NCBI RefSeq assembly: GCF_030269365.1
Contig: NZ_BSTF01000027.1
Span: forward strand, 1 to 64,000
From: Lentzea sp. NBRC 102530
GTDB taxonomy: Bacteria > Actinomycetota > Actinomycetes > Mycobacteriales > Pseudonocardiaceae
Direction of reading: 5' to 3'
DNA length: 64,000 nucleotides
Shown: positions 36,008-45,969 of the stretch, piece by piece
How positions within the stretch are numbered: position 1 is the stretch's first letter
How the letters are laid out: every line of letters starts with the position of its first letter
The notes under the pieces: model-generated
What the model saw: only the letters and a program-made list of their open reading frames with translations
The model's database searches: none
Told to the model about the DNA's origin: nothing
Made by a program: the position numbers and the translations under genes

Positions 36008-36814
36008 ATGACTTCCGCCACGGATCGAACTGAGCTGTTCCACGCGCTGCACAAGCCCGGGCCGTTGGCTCTCGCCAACGCCTGGGACGTTGCTTCTGCC
36101 CTCGTCGTCGAGGCGGCTGGTGCCAAGGCCGTTGCCACCACCAGTGCTGGTGTCGCCTGGAGTCTTGGGGCGCCTGACGGGGACGCGTTGCAGCGGGAGC
36201 GGGTCGTCGATCTCGTTGCCAGGATCGTGGACGCGGTGCGGGTGCCGGTCAGCGCCGACATCGAGACCGGTTTCGGGGGCACGGCGGACGAGGTGGGCGA
36301 GACCGTGCGGGCCGTCAGCGCTGCGGGGGCGTCCGGGGTCAACATCGAGGACGGACTCGGTGCCGGGCAACGGGATGTGGCCGAGCAGGCCGAGCGGTAC
36401 GCGGCTGCGCGGGAGGCGGCGCCGGGGATCTACCTCAACGCTCGCATCGACACGTTCCTGAGGCAGGTCGGCGATCCTGGGGATCGGCTTGCCCGCACGG
36501 TCGAGAGGGCTGAGAGGTATCTGGAGGCCGGGGCGAGCGGCATCTTCGTGCCCGGGGTGGCGGACGTCGAGACGATTGCCGTGCTGGCCAAGGAGATCGG
36601 GGCGCCGCTCAACGTGTTGGTGGGGCCTGGCTCGCCCGCCGTCGACGTGCTGGCGAAGGCGGGCGTGGCGCGGGTCAGCCTCGGGTCTGCGGTGGCCGAG
36701 GCTGCGTACGCCGTTGCCAGGCGGGCAGCGGAGGAGATGCTGACCAAGGGGACTTACGGCAGCGTTGAGGACGCCATCGACTACGGCGAGCTCAACGCGT
36801 TGTTCAGGCGTTAG
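36008..36814 (+). CDS. Isocitrate lyase/PEP mutase family protein
   Basis: 268 aa. ICL/PEPM superfamily barrel: GPLALANAWDVASA, AVATTSAGVAWSLGAPD, VSADIETGFGG (metal-binding Asp/Glu), SGVNIEDG and IYLNARIDTF. The loop cysteine of isocitrate lyase (KKCGH) is absent, so it is of the carboxyphosphonoenolpyruvate mutase/methylisocitrate lyase-like group with a 2-oxoacid-type substrate. The stop overlaps that of the small basic protein on the other strand. The exact reaction is unknown. Confidence 0.88.
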   Translation: MTSATDRTELFHALHKPGPLALANAWDVASALVVEAAGAKAVATTSAGVAWSLGAPDGDALQRERVVDLVARIVDAVRVPVSADIETGFGGTADEVGETVRAVSAAGASGVNIEDGLGAGQRDVAEQAERYAAAREAAPGIYLNARIDTFLRQVGDPGDRLARTVERAERYLEAGASGIFVPGVADVETIAVLAKEIGAPLNVLVGPGSPAVDVLAKAGVARVSLGSAVAEAAYAVARRAAEEMLTKGTYGSVEDAIDYGELNALFRR

Positions 36815-36960
36815 TGCTTCTTGCCGCGGAACTTGCGCAGCAGCTGTTCGGCCTGCGCGCGCTTGCGCGGGTCCTGCGCCATCTGCCGTGCCTTCGCTTG
36901 CAGTCGGTGGCCCTGCGGGCTGCGCAGGAACCTGGTGATCTTGTCCATGAAGCCGGCCAT
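36811..36960 (-). CDS. 49-residue basic protein
   Basis: Short gene starting MAGFMDKITRFLRSPQ and ending LLRKFRGKKH. It is strongly basic (about 15 Arg/Lys/His) and predicted helical, with QGHRLQAKARQMAQDPRKRA in the middle. GGAGG lies 4 nt before the ATG, a near-perfect site, so it is very likely translated. There is no transmembrane or signal segment; the first helix (FMDKITRFLRS) is amphipathic. Small basic proteins of this look occur next to DegV or cell-division genes in actinomycetes; the function is unknown. It is the gene downstream of DegV copy 2 on the same strand (64 bp). Confidence 0.8.
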   Translation of the reverse strand: MAGFMDKITRFLRSPQGHRLQAKARQMAQDPRKRAQAEQLLRKFRGKKH

Positions 36961-37024
36961 CGGTCCTCCAGGTGTCCGTTACGTCCATTTCAACGGACGA
37001 AACCGCTCCTGGAGTTCCCGAGGG

Positions 37025-37867
37025 TCACACGGGCGAAACTGTGATGCCCAGTGCACCGGGGCCCACGTGGGCTCCGATGGCCGAGCTGACCTGGGTCAGC
37101 ATGAACTGGCGGACGTTGGGAACCTTGCGGCGCAACGTGCGGAGCAGGCGGGAGGCCTTCTCCTCGGCGTCGAAGTGCTCGACTGCCACGTCGACGGTGT
37201 CGGTGCCCGCGCGCTTGATCGCGATGTCGATCATGCGGTTGAGTGCGCGGTCGGCGCCGATCACCTTGTCCAGCGGGGTGATCTGGCCGTCGGCCATGGT
37301 CAGCAGCGGCTTCATGGAGAGCATGCCGCCGACCATCGCGGCCGCCGCGCCGATCTTGCCGCCCCGGCGCAGGTACTCCAGGGTGTCCACGTAGATCAGT
37401 TCGGTGGACCTGTCGAAACGGCGCTGTGCGGTCGCGAGCACCTTCTCCACGCTCCCGCCCGCTTCGGCCACCTTCGCGGCGGCTTGGACGGCGTAGCCGA
37501 TGCTCATCCCGCAGGTGTGCGTGTCGATCACGTGCACGGGCACGCGCACCTTGGCGGCGGCCTCGCGGGCCGCCTCCACCGTCGCGGACTGGCGGCTCGA
37601 CACGTGCACGGACACGATCGAGCGAACGCCTTGCGCCGCAAGCTCGTTGTACGTCCAGAAGAACGCGTTCGGGTCTGGTGGGATCGTCGCGACGGGCACG
37701 TTCGAGCGCATGGCCGAGACCAGCTCGGGGACCGGGATGCGGGACTCGTCGTCGGTGTGGTCGCCGATCCGCACCTGGATCTGCACCACTTCGATGCCGA
37801 GTCGATCAGTCAGCTGCGCCGGGAGACAAGCCGTGGAGTCTGTCACGATCGCTACTCGCCGGTACAT
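37025..37867 (-). CDS. DegV family fatty-acid-binding protein (copy 2)
   Basis: 280 aa, the same length as copy 1 and homologous along its entire length: VAIVTDSTACLPAQL, VATIPPDPNAFFWTY, IDTHTCGMSIGYAVQAAAKV, SMKPLLTMADGQITPLDKVIGADRAL, and an identical type of end (SSAIGAHVGPGALGITVSPV). The two presumably arose by duplication and flank the DivIVA operon and the PEP mutase-like gene. It should bind a fatty acid; having two may mean different acyl preferences. Confidence 0.92.
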   Translation of the reverse strand: MYRRVAIVTDSTACLPAQLTDRLGIEVVQIQVRIGDHTDDESRIPVPELVSAMRSNVPVATIPPDPNAFFWTYNELAAQGVRSIVSVHVSSRQSATVEAAREAAAKVRVPVHVIDTHTCGMSIGYAVQAAAKVAEAGGSVEKVLATAQRRFDRSTELIYVDTLEYLRRGGKIGAAAAMVGGMLSMKPLLTMADGQITPLDKVIGADRALNRMIDIAIKRAGTDTVDVAVEHFDAEEKASRLLRTLRRKVPNVRQFMLTQVSSAIGAHVGPGALGITVSPV

Positions 37868-38082
37868 GTCAGCGCAGCCTAGTCCCTCGAATGGGTTAAG
37901 TCTCAGTTGGTGGCGTTAACGGGTGATAACTGTCACGCTAGCGGGGTGCTTGCTCCTGTTTGCAGCGGAGCTACTGGCGGGTAACATCCGGGTGATGGCA
38001 GGGTCGTGAACACCCGGCGGCGCAGTTCTAAAGTCCTCTGCGTAAGCGTCGCCGCCCGTCCGCAGGAGGTCGAAGAGGACCT

Positions 38083-38865
38083 ATGAACATTGTTGTCCTG
38101 GTCAAGCAGGTGCCTGACACCTGGTCCGAGCGCAAGCTCACCGACGCCGACCACACCCTTGACCGCGAGTCCGCGGATGCCGTGCTCGACGAGATCAACG
38201 AGCGCGCCGTCGAAGAGGCCCTGCAGCTGCAGGAAGCCCACGGCGGCGAGGTCACCGTGATCGCGATGGGTCCCGACCGCGCCACCGACGCCATTCGCAA
38301 GGCGCTGTCGATGGGTGCGGACAAGGCGATCCACGTGAGCGACGAAGCGCTGCACGGCTCGGACGTCCTGGCGACGGCGAAGGTCCTCGCGAAGGCGATC
38401 GGCACGGTCGAGAACGTCGACCTGGTCATCGCGGGCAACGAGGCGACCGACGGCCGCGCGGGCGCTGTTCCGGCCATCCTCGCCGAGCTGCTCGGCCTGC
38501 CGCAGGTCACCCAGCTGCGCAAGGTCACCGTCGAGGGCACGACGATCAAGGGCGAGCGCGAGACCGACGAGGGCGTCGCGTTCCTCGAGGCCTCGCTGCC
38601 GGCCGTCGTCTCCGTGACGGAGAAGATCAACGAGCCGCGGTACCCGTCCTTCAAGGGCATCATGGCCGCCAAGAAGAAGCCCGTCTCCACGGTCACCGTG
38701 GCGGACCTGGGCATCGACGCCTCCGAGGTCGGCCTGTCCGGCGCGTACACCCAGGTGCAGGAGGCTTCCCCGAAGCCGCCGCGCAGCGCGGGTCAGCGCG
38801 TCGAGGACGGTGGCGACGGCGGTGCCAAGATCGCCGAGTTCCTCGTCGGCCAGAAGCTCATCTGA
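38083..38865 (+). CDS. etfB: Electron transfer flavoprotein subunit beta
   Basis: 260 aa (FixA/EtfB). It begins NIVVLVKQVPDTWSERKL; AIRKALSMGADKAIHV, GNEATDGRAGAVPAILAELLGLP and the VEGTTIKGERETDEG adenine-site loop are typical. With EtfA it forms an FAD/AMP heterodimer that passes electrons from acyl-CoA and other dehydrogenases to ETF:quinone oxidoreductase. Two purine-rich ribosome-like sites (AGGAGG and GAGGA) precede the ATG. Followed after 13 bp by etfA. The order etfB-etfA next to the methylglucan genes is the same as in mycobacteria (Rv3029c-Rv3028c). Confidence 0.95.
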   Translation: MNIVVLVKQVPDTWSERKLTDADHTLDRESADAVLDEINERAVEEALQLQEAHGGEVTVIAMGPDRATDAIRKALSMGADKAIHVSDEALHGSDVLATAKVLAKAIGTVENVDLVIAGNEATDGRAGAVPAILAELLGLPQVTQLRKVTVEGTTIKGERETDEGVAFLEASLPAVVSVTEKINEPRYPSFKGIMAAKKKPVSTVTVADLGIDASEVGLSGAYTQVQEASPKPPRSAGQRVEDGGDGGAKIAEFLVGQKLI

Positions 38866-38878
38866 GGGAGGGGAAGAC

Positions 38879-39832
38879 ATGTCTGAGGTACTGGTTCTCG
38901 TCGACCACGTCGACGGCGAGGTCAAGAAGGTCAGCTACGAGCTGCTGACGGCCGCGCGCCGCCTGGGCACGCCGTCCGCTGTCGTCGTGGGCGCTGCCGG
39001 CACCGCGGCGAAGATCCGCGAGTCGCTCGGCAAGTACGGCGCCGCGAAGGTCTACGCCGTCGAGTCCGACGACGCCGCCAACTTCCTGGTGACGCCGAAG
39101 GTCGACGCGCTCGCCGCCCTCGCTCCGAACGCCTCCGCGGTGCTCGTCTCCGCGACGATCGAGGGCAAGGAGGTCGCCGGCCGGCTCGCCGTCCGCATCG
39201 ACTCCGGCTGGCTCGTCGACGTCGTGGACGTCGAGGCCGACGGCACGGGCGTGCAGTCCATCTTCGGTGGCGCGTTCGTCGTCAAGGCGAAGGTCAGCAA
39301 GGGCACCCCGGTCATCACCGTCCGCCCCGGCGGCGTCGAGGCCGAGGAGTCCGCCGCGGACGCCGCGCTGGACGAGTCGGTGTCCATCTCCGTGGACGCC
39401 GCCAAGTCCGCGAAGGTCACCTCGCGCGAAGCCGTCGTCGGCGGCGACCGCCCGGAGCTGACCGAGGCCTCGGTCGTCGTCTCCGGTGGCCGCGGCGTCG
39501 GCTCGGCGGAGAAGTTCTCGACCGTCGAGGAGCTCGCCGACTCGCTCGGTGCCGCCGTCGGTGCCTCGCGCGCCGCCGTCGACTCCGGCTACTACCCGCA
39601 CCAGTTCCAGGTGGGCCAGACCGGCAAGACGGTCTCGCCGCAGCTGTACGTGGCGCTGGGCATCTCCGGTGCGATCCAGCACCGCGCGGGCATGCAGACC
39701 TCGAAGACGATCGTCGCGGTCAACAAGGACCCCGAGGCCCCGATCTTCGAGATCGCCGACTTCGGCGTGGTGGGCGACCTGTTCAACGTCGCCCCGCAGC
39801 TGACCGAAGAGGTCAAGAAGCGCAAGGGCTGA
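38879..39832 (+). CDS. etfA: Electron transfer flavoprotein subunit alpha
   Basis: 317 aa. The N-terminal half ([29 protein letters not shown]) is the pseudo-duplicated domain. The C-terminal FAD domain carries [59 protein letters not shown] and [17 protein letters not shown] at 38879 has GGGAGGGGAA upstream. A strong hairpin follows 20 bp after the stop. Confidence 0.96.
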   Translation: MSEVLVLVDHVDGEVKKVSYELLTAARRLGTPSAVVVGAAGTAAKIRESLGKYGAAKVYAVESDDAANFLVTPKVDALAALAPNASAVLVSATIEGKEVAGRLAVRIDSGWLVDVVDVEADGTGVQSIFGGAFVVKAKVSKGTPVITVRPGGVEAEESAADAALDESVSISVDAAKSAKVTSREAVVGGDRPELTEASVVVSGGRGVGSAEKFSTVEELADSLGAAVGASRAAVDSGYYPHQFQVGQTGKTVSPQLYVALGISGAIQHRAGMQTSKTIVAVNKDPEAPIFEIADFGVVGDLFNVAPQLTEEVKKRKG

Positions 39833-39852
39833 GCCCCGCTCAGTTCGCGGAC

Positions 39853-39889
39853 CGAACGGCCGTCCCACCTCGATGGGGGCGGCCGTTCG
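39853..39889 (+). terminator. Hairpin terminator after etfA
   Basis: CGAACGGCCG (39853-39862) pairs with CGGCCGTTCG (39880-39889). Inside, CCC and GGG can extend the stem past a bulge. There is no long T-run. Confidence 0.8.
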
Positions 39890-40041
39890 CCATTTCACGG
39901 GGGAGTTCCACCTGGTCGGGGCGAACCGGCGGCTGACGCTCGAGTCGCCGGCGCCCACTACCCGGGGTTAACCCGACTGCCACTGACCGGTCATCGTTCT
40001 GACCTGCTGTCATTCGCCAACCCGGCTTCACCCTGGTTCGC

Positions 40042-40815
40042 ATGACGCAGCCGGAACTGCTTGTCAGCACCCCTGTCCAGCAGGACGGGGACGGCCCCCG
40101 CTACTCCCTCCTCGTCGCCCGTGACAGCGACGAGGTCGTCGCCGCGCAGAGACTGCGCTACGAGGTGTTCGCCGGTGAGATGGGGGCGACGCTGCACACC
40201 AGCGTGCCCGGCCACGACGTCGACGAGTTCGACGAGCACTGCGACCACCTCGTGGTCCGCGACGACCGCACCGGCGAGATCGTCGGCGGCTACCGGATGC
40301 TGCCGCCCGAGCGCGCCAGGGACGCCGGTCGGCTCTACAGCGACGGCGAGTTCGACCTCGCCAATCTGGACGGCATCCGGAGCTCGACGGTCGAGACCGG
40401 TCGCTCGTGCGTGCACCCCGACCACCGCAACGGTGCCGTCGTCAGCCTCGTGTGGGCGGGCATCGCGCGCTACATGTTGCTGAGCGGCCACAAGTGGCTC
40501 GTCGGGTGTGCCTCGATCCCGTTGCAGGACGGGGGCAGCTTCGCCGCCGGTGTGTGGGACGCGGTGCACGCCAAGCACTACGCGCCCGAGGAGTTCCGCG
40601 TCACGCCGCACACCCCGTGGGACGTCGACGCGATCGCGCGGCCGGACAAGACCGTGCTGCCGCCGCTGCTCAAGGGCTACCTGCGGCTCGGCGCCAAGAT
40701 CTGCGGACGGCCCGCGCTCGACGCGGACTTCGGTGTCGCCGACCTGTTCATCCTGCTCGGCATGGACCACGTGGACCAGCGCTACCTGAAGTTCTTCCTG
40801 GGGGAGACGTCGTGA
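40042..40815 (+). CDS. GNAT N-acyltransferase, OlsB/hemolysin-like
   Basis: 257 aa. The LVARDSDEVVAAQRLRYEVFAGEMGA opening, DHLVVRDDRTGEIVGGYRML and the ETGRSCVHPDHRNG...LVWAGIARYML core match the OlsB-type (ornithine-acyl-ACP N-acyltransferase/hemolysin) GNAT group. It is coupled by a GTGA overlap to a PlsC-type acyltransferase, just as olsB is to olsA where ornithine lipids are made. The mycobacterial equivalents by position are Rv3027c and Rv3026c. An ornithine or other aminolipid product is an inference. Confidence 0.82.
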   Translation: MTQPELLVSTPVQQDGDGPRYSLLVARDSDEVVAAQRLRYEVFAGEMGATLHTSVPGHDVDEFDEHCDHLVVRDDRTGEIVGGYRMLPPERARDAGRLYSDGEFDLANLDGIRSSTVETGRSCVHPDHRNGAVVSLVWAGIARYMLLSGHKWLVGCASIPLQDGGSFAAGVWDAVHAKHYAPEEFRVTPHTPWDVDAIARPDKTVLPPLLKGYLRLGAKICGRPALDADFGVADLFILLGMDHVDQRYLKFFLGETS

Positions 40816-41684
40816 GCCACGCCTGGATGCCCGCGTCGCCGTGTGGTGACGGGTGCGTCGTCCACGCGCCGGACGAGGTCGGGAAGCTCCGGCAGACCTG
40901 GCGCGCGGTCACGGCGGTGACCGCGATCCTGTGCGGCGCGTGGATCGCGCTCGCGTTGCTGCTGCCCGGCAGGCAGCGCGAGAACGTGGTGCGGCTGTGG
41001 TTCCACGCCGTGCTGCGGGCGTTCGGGGTGCGGCTCGAGGTGCACGGCGCGCGGAGGTTCCAGGAGGTGCCCAAGCGCGGTGTGCTGGTCGCGAGCAACC
41101 ACGTGTCGTGGCTCGACGAGCTCGCCATCGACTCGGTGCAGCCCATCAGGATCGTGGCCAAGAAGGACATCAAGAGCTGGCCCGTGCTCGGCCCGATCAT
41201 CACCGCGGCCGGGACGGTCTACCTCGACCGCGAGAAGCTGCGTGAACTGCCGCAGACCGTCAACGAGCTCGCGGACACCCTCCGCAACGGCAGCGCGGTC
41301 GGCATCCACGCCGAGGGAACGACGTGGTGCGGGCTCGCGTCCGGTCACTACAAGCCGGCGTTGTTCCAGGCCGCGCTCGACGCCGGGGTGCCGGTGCGCC
41401 CGATCGTGCTGCGCTACCGGATCGGTGAGCACCTCACGACGCAGCCCGCGTTCATCGGCAGCGACACCCTGGTCGACTCGATCCGGCGCGTGCTGAAGGC
41501 CCGCGATCTGGTCGTCGAGGTCCACGTGCTGGACGAGATCGCTCCCGGCCGCGCCGCCACGCGACGCGAACTGGCGAAACTTGCCGAAGAGCAATCAATC
41601 CGCTTGACCTCGACCGAACTGGAGATTGCACCATCTACAGGTGACACTCACCGAGCCCGCGCCATCACGTCTCTGGTCGCCTGA
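40812..41684 (+). CDS. PlsC-type 1-acyl-glycerol-3-phosphate/OlsA-like acyltransferase
   Basis: 290 aa. One N-terminal hydrophobic helix (VTAVTAILCGAWIALALLL) is followed by the PlsC domain with motif I SNHVSWLDEL (HX4D), motif II GTVYLDREK and motif III GIHAEGTTW (EGT). It esterifies an acyl chain to a hydroxyl acceptor at the membrane. The GTG at 40812 overlaps the previous stop. Its C-terminus overlaps the start of the MFS gene by 44 bp, in keeping with the crowded operon. Confidence 0.9.
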   Translation: MSHAWMPASPCGDGCVVHAPDEVGKLRQTWRAVTAVTAILCGAWIALALLLPGRQRENVVRLWFHAVLRAFGVRLEVHGARRFQEVPKRGVLVASNHVSWLDELAIDSVQPIRIVAKKDIKSWPVLGPIITAAGTVYLDREKLRELPQTVNELADTLRNGSAVGIHAEGTTWCGLASGHYKPALFQAALDAGVPVRPIVLRYRIGEHLTTQPAFIGSDTLVDSIRRVLKARDLVVEVHVLDEIAPGRAATRRELAKLAEEQSIRLTSTELEIAPSTGDTHRARAITSLVA

Positions 41685-42984
41685 ACGCCGCTGGCCCACG
41701 ACGGGCATCCTGCTGCTGGTCACCCTGCTCGCCTTCGAGGCGATGGGGGTCGGCACGGCGATGCCCACGATGGTCCGCGAACTGCGGGGCGAGGCGCTGT
41801 ACGCGTGGCCGTTCCTCGCGAACCTCGCGGCGAGCGTCATGGCGACGGTCTTCTCCGGGCGGCTCTCCGACCGGCGCGGGCCCAAGCCGTCGGTCCTGAT
41901 CGGTGTGGTGCTGTTCCTCGCCGGGCTCGTGGTCGCGGGCATGGCACAGACGATGACGGTGCTGCTCGCGGGCCGCGTGCTGCAGGGGTTCGGCGCCGGG
42001 TTCCTGATCGTCGCGATCTACGTCGTGATCGCGGCCGCCTACCCCGAGGACACCCGTCCGGCCGTGTTCGGCGCGCTGTCCGCGGCGTGGGTCGTGCCGT
42101 CGCTGGTCGGGCCCGCCGTCGCCGGGTGGGCGACCGAACACTTCACGTGGCGGCTCGTGTTCCTCGCCATCGTGCCGTTGGTGCTCATCGGCAGTGTGTT
42201 GCTCGTACCGGTGCTGAAGGCGCTGCCACCACACGCCGAGACGCCGCCGACGCGCAAGTACCTGCCCCTCGCGGCCGTGGCGGTCGGTCTGGGCGTGGCG
42301 GGGTTGAGCTGGTCGTTGCAGCACCGCACGTGGTGGATGCTCGCGCTGGCGTTGCTGCTGCTGGCACCCGCGCTGCGCGTCCTGCTGCCCAAGGGCACGT
42401 TGCTCGCCCGGCGCGGGCTGCCCGTCACGATCCTCGCGCGCGGCCTGCTCGCGGGCACGTTCTTCGCCGTCGAGGGCTTCATCCCGCTGACGCTGACCGT
42501 CGTGCACGGCTACTCGCCGCTGGAGGCGGGCATCCCGCTCACGCTGAGCGCGCTGGGCTGGGCGGGCGCGTCGATGTGGGCGTCGCGGCACCCCGAGATC
42601 GAGCGCCACACGCTCGTCCGCACCGGGTTCCTGTTCACCGCGACCGGCATCGCGGCCGTGACGCTCATCGCACCCACCTGGGGGCCCGCGATCCTCACAC
42701 CGGCGCTGTGGGCCGTCGCGGGCGCGGGCATGGGCATGGCGACGTCGAGCGTCGGCGTGCTGATGATGGCGGCATCGCCCGAGGCCGACCGGGGTTTCAA
42801 CTCCGCGGCGCTGCAGATCTCGGACATGCTCTTCTCGGCGACCATGATCGGACTCGGCGGTGTGCTCGTCGTGGCGACGGCACCGACCGCGGGCGTGGTG
42901 GTGCTCAACCTGGCCATGGCGGCGTTGGCGGTGGTGGGAGCGATTCTGACCGGGCCCCGCATGCGGGCTACCCTTGAGCCCTGA
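41641..42984 (+). CDS. MFS transporter (12-14 TM, drug-exporter type)
   Basis: 447 aa. The first helix has [24 protein letters not shown]; the A-loop motif [10 protein letters not shown] follows helix 2; then [19 protein letters not shown] and [16 protein letters not shown] (motif C region). About 12 or more membrane helices are evident. The substrate is unknown. The start is unclear: GTG at 41641 has no close ribosome site, while a TTG at 41626 has GGAG almost touching it. The stop overlaps the cysteine desulfurase start by one base, and the gene belongs to the operon by position. Confidence 0.88.
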   Translation: MTLTEPAPSRLWSPERRWPTTGILLLVTLLAFEAMGVGTAMPTMVRELRGEALYAWPFLANLAASVMATVFSGRLSDRRGPKPSVLIGVVLFLAGLVVAGMAQTMTVLLAGRVLQGFGAGFLIVAIYVVIAAAYPEDTRPAVFGALSAAWVVPSLVGPAVAGWATEHFTWRLVFLAIVPLVLIGSVLLVPVLKALPPHAETPPTRKYLPLAAVAVGLGVAGLSWSLQHRTWWMLALALLLLAPALRVLLPKGTLLARRGLPVTILARGLLAGTFFAVEGFIPLTLTVVHGYSPLEAGIPLTLSALGWAGASMWASRHPEIERHTLVRTGFLFTATGIAAVTLIAPTWGPAILTPALWAVAGAGMGMATSSVGVLMMAASPEADRGFNSAALQISDMLFSATMIGLGGVLVVATAPTAGVVVLNLAMAALAVVGAILTGPRMRATLEP

Positions 42985-44153
42985 TGGCTTATCTCGACCA
43001 CGCGGCCACGACCCCCATGCACCCCGAGGCGGTCGCGGCCATGACCGAGGCGTTGTCCACCACGGGCAACGCCTCGTCGCTGCACACCTCCGGCAGGCGG
43101 GCCCGCAGGGCGGTCGAGGAGGCCCGCGAGAACATCGCCGACGCCCTGGGGGCCCGGCCGTCCGAGGTGCTCTTCACCGGCGGCGGCACGGAGAGCGACA
43201 ACCTCGCGGTCAAGGGGATCTACTGGGCGAGCGGCCGTCGCCGCGTGCTGGCCTCCGCCGTCGAGCACCACGCCGTGCTGGACGCCGTCGAGTGGCTGGA
43301 GCAGCAGGGCGCCGAGGTCACCTGGCTGCCCACCGACCGGTTCGGACGGGTGTCCGCGGCATCGGTCGCGGACGCGCTGGACGACGACGTCGCGCTCGTC
43401 ACCACGATGTGGGCGAACAACGAGGTCGGCACCATCAACCCCGTGCACGACATCGCGGCCGTGTGCGCCGAGCGCGGTGTGCCGTTCCACACGGACGCGG
43501 TGCAGGCCGTGGGCGCGGTGCCGGTGTCGTTCGCCGAGTCCGGTGCTTCGGCGCTGACGATGACGGGCCACAAGGTCGGCGGCCCCTACGGCGTGGGCGT
43601 GCTGCTGCTGGCCCGCGACGTGAAGGCCACGCCGTTGATGCACGGCGGCGGCCAGGAACGCGACGTGCGCTCCGGCACGTTGGACGTGCCGTCGATCGTG
43701 GGCCTGGCCAGGGCGGTGCGGATCTCCGTGGAGGAACAGGCCGCCCGCGCGGTGGAGATCGCCGCGTTGCGCGACGAGCTGATCACGTCGGTGCGGGCGG
43801 TCGTGCCGGACGTGGTCGTGAACGGCGACCCGTCCGACCGGTTGCCCGGCAACGCGCACCTGACGTTCCCCGGCTGCGAGGGCGACAGCCTGCTGATGCT
43901 GCTGGACGCCCGCGGCGTCGAGTGCTCGACGGGCTCCGCCTGCACGGCCGGAGTCGCGCAACCGTCGCACGTGCTCCTGGCGATGGGCGTCGAACCGTCG
44001 CTGGCGCGCGGCTCGCTGCGGTTCTCGCTCGGGCACACCTCGACGCGGGCGGACGTCGACAAGCTGGTGTCGGTCATCGGACCGGTGGTGGAGAGGGCTC
44101 GCACGGCGGGCCTGGCAGGGATGAGGCGTTCCCGGAAGGTGGTCAAGCAGTGA
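42984..44153 (+). CDS. Cysteine desulfurase (IscS/NifS family)
   Basis: 389 aa class V aminotransferase. [15 protein letters not shown] starts the fold; the PLP-lysine is Lys197 in [13 protein letters not shown] and the catalytic cysteine is Cys320 in [12 protein letters not shown], with the short loop of group I enzymes. It removes sulfur from cysteine and passes it, as persulfide, to partners. Directly followed (4-bp overlap) by mnmA, so its clearest job is to supply sulfur for tRNA thiolation, as for mycobacterial iscS (Rv3025c). Confidence 0.94.
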   Translation: MAYLDHAATTPMHPEAVAAMTEALSTTGNASSLHTSGRRARRAVEEARENIADALGARPSEVLFTGGGTESDNLAVKGIYWASGRRRVLASAVEHHAVLDAVEWLEQQGAEVTWLPTDRFGRVSAASVADALDDDVALVTTMWANNEVGTINPVHDIAAVCAERGVPFHTDAVQAVGAVPVSFAESGASALTMTGHKVGGPYGVGVLLLARDVKATPLMHGGGQERDVRSGTLDVPSIVGLARAVRISVEEQAARAVEIAALRDELITSVRAVVPDVVVNGDPSDRLPGNAHLTFPGCEGDSLLMLLDARGVECSTGSACTAGVAQPSHVLLAMGVEPSLARGSLRFSLGHTSTRADVDKLVSVIGPVVERARTAGLAGMRRSRKVVKQ

Positions 44154-45235
44154 AGGTCCTCGCGGCGATGAGCGGTGGTGTCGATTCCGCGGTGGCGGCG
44201 GCGCGCGCCGTCGAAGCGGGGCACGACGTCACCGGCGTCCACCTCGCTCTGTCGGCCAAGCCCGGGACGTTGAGGACTGGTGCCCGCGGCTGTTGCACCA
44301 TCGAGGACGCGCACGACGCCCGTCGCGCCGCGGACCTGATGGGCATCCCCTTCTACGTCTGGGACTTCGCCGAGCGCTTCACCGAAGAGGTCGTCGAGGA
44401 CTTCGTCGCCGAGTACGCCGCCGGCCGCACCCCGAACCCCTGCCTGCGCTGCAACGAGCGCATCAAGTTCGAGGCGTTGCTGGACAAGGCGATCGCGCTG
44501 GGCTTCGACGCCGTCTGCACCGGCCACTACGCGCGCCTCGAGATGGTCGGCGGCCGCCCGGAGCTCCGTCGTTCCGCCGACCTCGGCAAGGACCAGTCCT
44601 ACGTCCTCGCGTCGCTGACGGCCGAGCAGCTCTCGCACGCGATGTTCCCGCTGGGGGACACGACGAAGGACGACGTGCGCGTCGAGGCGGCGGCGCGCGG
44701 CCTGTCCGTCGCGAAGAAGCCCGACAGCCACGACATCTGCTTCATCCCGGACGGCGACACGCAGAAGTTCCTGGCGGGCCGCATGGACACCAAGCCGGGC
44801 CTGCTGGTCGACGACGCGACCGGCGCCGTGCTGGGCCGCCACGCGGGCGTGCACGAGTTCACCGTCGGCCAGCGCAAGGGCCTCGGCATCGACGGGCCCG
44901 CGCCCGACGGCCGGCCGCGCTACGTGCTGGCGCTGGAGCCGGTGTCCGGCACCGTGCGCGTCGGCTCGGTCGAAAAGCTCGCGGTGACCGGGATTTCGGC
45001 TTCCGCGCCGGTCACGCACGTGGAGCTGGACGGGCCGGTCGAGTGCGTGGCCCAGGTGCGGGCGCACGGTGGCACGGCTCCGGCCGTGGCCGAACTCGTC
45101 GACGGTGTGCTGCAGGTGCGGTTGCGCGAGCCGCTGAAGGGCGTTGCCCCCGGTCAGGCCGTGGCGATCTACCGCGAGGACTCGGCGGGCGACGTCGTGC
45201 TGGCCAGCGCGACGATCGACGCGACGAGCGTGTGA
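44150..45235 (+). CDS. mnmA: tRNA-specific 2-thiouridylase MnmA
   Basis: 361 aa. The PP-loop is [10 protein letters not shown] (residues 8-17). The catalytic cysteines are Cys98 in [14 protein letters not shown] and Cys197 in [19 protein letters not shown] and [11 protein letters not shown] are also typical. It adenylates and thiolates U34 of Lys/Glu/Gln tRNAs using persulfide from the adjacent desulfurase. The GTG start overlaps the upstream TGA. Confidence 0.96.
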   Translation: MKVLAAMSGGVDSAVAAARAVEAGHDVTGVHLALSAKPGTLRTGARGCCTIEDAHDARRAADLMGIPFYVWDFAERFTEEVVEDFVAEYAAGRTPNPCLRCNERIKFEALLDKAIALGFDAVCTGHYARLEMVGGRPELRRSADLGKDQSYVLASLTAEQLSHAMFPLGDTTKDDVRVEAAARGLSVAKKPDSHDICFIPDGDTQKFLAGRMDTKPGLLVDDATGAVLGRHAGVHEFTVGQRKGLGIDGPAPDGRPRYVLALEPVSGTVRVGSVEKLAVTGISASAPVTHVELDGPVECVAQVRAHGGTAPAVAELVDGVLQVRLREPLKGVAPGQAVAIYREDSAGDVVLASATIDATSV

Positions 45236-45939
45236 CGTTCACCGACGCGGACAGCGCGGCCCTGTACGACCGGCTGAATCCTTGGAACGGGCCGGACGCC
45301 GCGTTCTACGACCGCTTGGTCGACGACGCGGGCGCGGTGCTCGACGTCGGGTGCGGCACCGGCCAGCTGCTGAGGTCGGCGCGTGGACGTGGCCACACCG
45401 GCCGCCTGGTGGGCCTTGATCCGGACGCGCCGTCGCTGGACCGCGCACGCCTCGAAGGCACCGTGGAGTGGGTGCGCGCCAGGGCGGACGAGGCGCGCTG
45501 GGAGGCCGAGTTCGACCTGGCCGTCATGTCCAGCAACGCTTTCCAGTGCCTCGTGACGGACGACGACCTGCGCGCGTCGCTGGCCGCGGTCCGGCGTGCG
45601 TTGAAGCCGGGCGGCCGGTTCGCCTTCGACACCCGGTATCCGGGTGCGCGCGAGTGGGAGCGGTGGCCGGAGGCGGAGATCGCGGTGGACGACCTCGTGG
45701 TGAGCTACGACGTCGAGTCGGTCGCGGACGGGGTGGTCACGTTCACCGAGTCGACCTCGCGGGACGGCGCCGTGCTGCGGGTGGACCGGGCCTCGTTGCG
45801 GTTCCTCGAAGTCGGCGAGCTGAACGACCTCCTGCGGCAGGCGGGGTTCTCGGTGCAGCACCAGTTCGGGGACTGGCACGGAGGTCCGGTCACGCTGCGG
45901 TCCGGGTCCGTCGTCACCGTGGCGCTAAATCGCTTGTAG
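45232..45939 (+). CDS. Class I SAM-dependent methyltransferase
   Basis: 235 aa. Motif I is [12 protein letters not shown], then [27 protein letters not shown] and [15 protein letters not shown]. It is similar to small-molecule (ubiquinone/tocopherol-type) methyltransferases; target unknown. GTGA overlap with mnmA makes it the last gene of the operon. Confidence 0.87.
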   Translation: MTFTDADSAALYDRLNPWNGPDAAFYDRLVDDAGAVLDVGCGTGQLLRSARGRGHTGRLVGLDPDAPSLDRARLEGTVEWVRARADEARWEAEFDLAVMSSNAFQCLVTDDDLRASLAAVRRALKPGGRFAFDTRYPGAREWERWPEAEIAVDDLVVSYDVESVADGVVTFTESTSRDGAVLRVDRASLRFLEVGELNDLLRQAGFSVQHQFGDWHGGPVTLRSGSVVTVALNRL

Positions 45940-45969
45940 GGCACCGGAAGCGGATCTAGCGTTCGCGGT

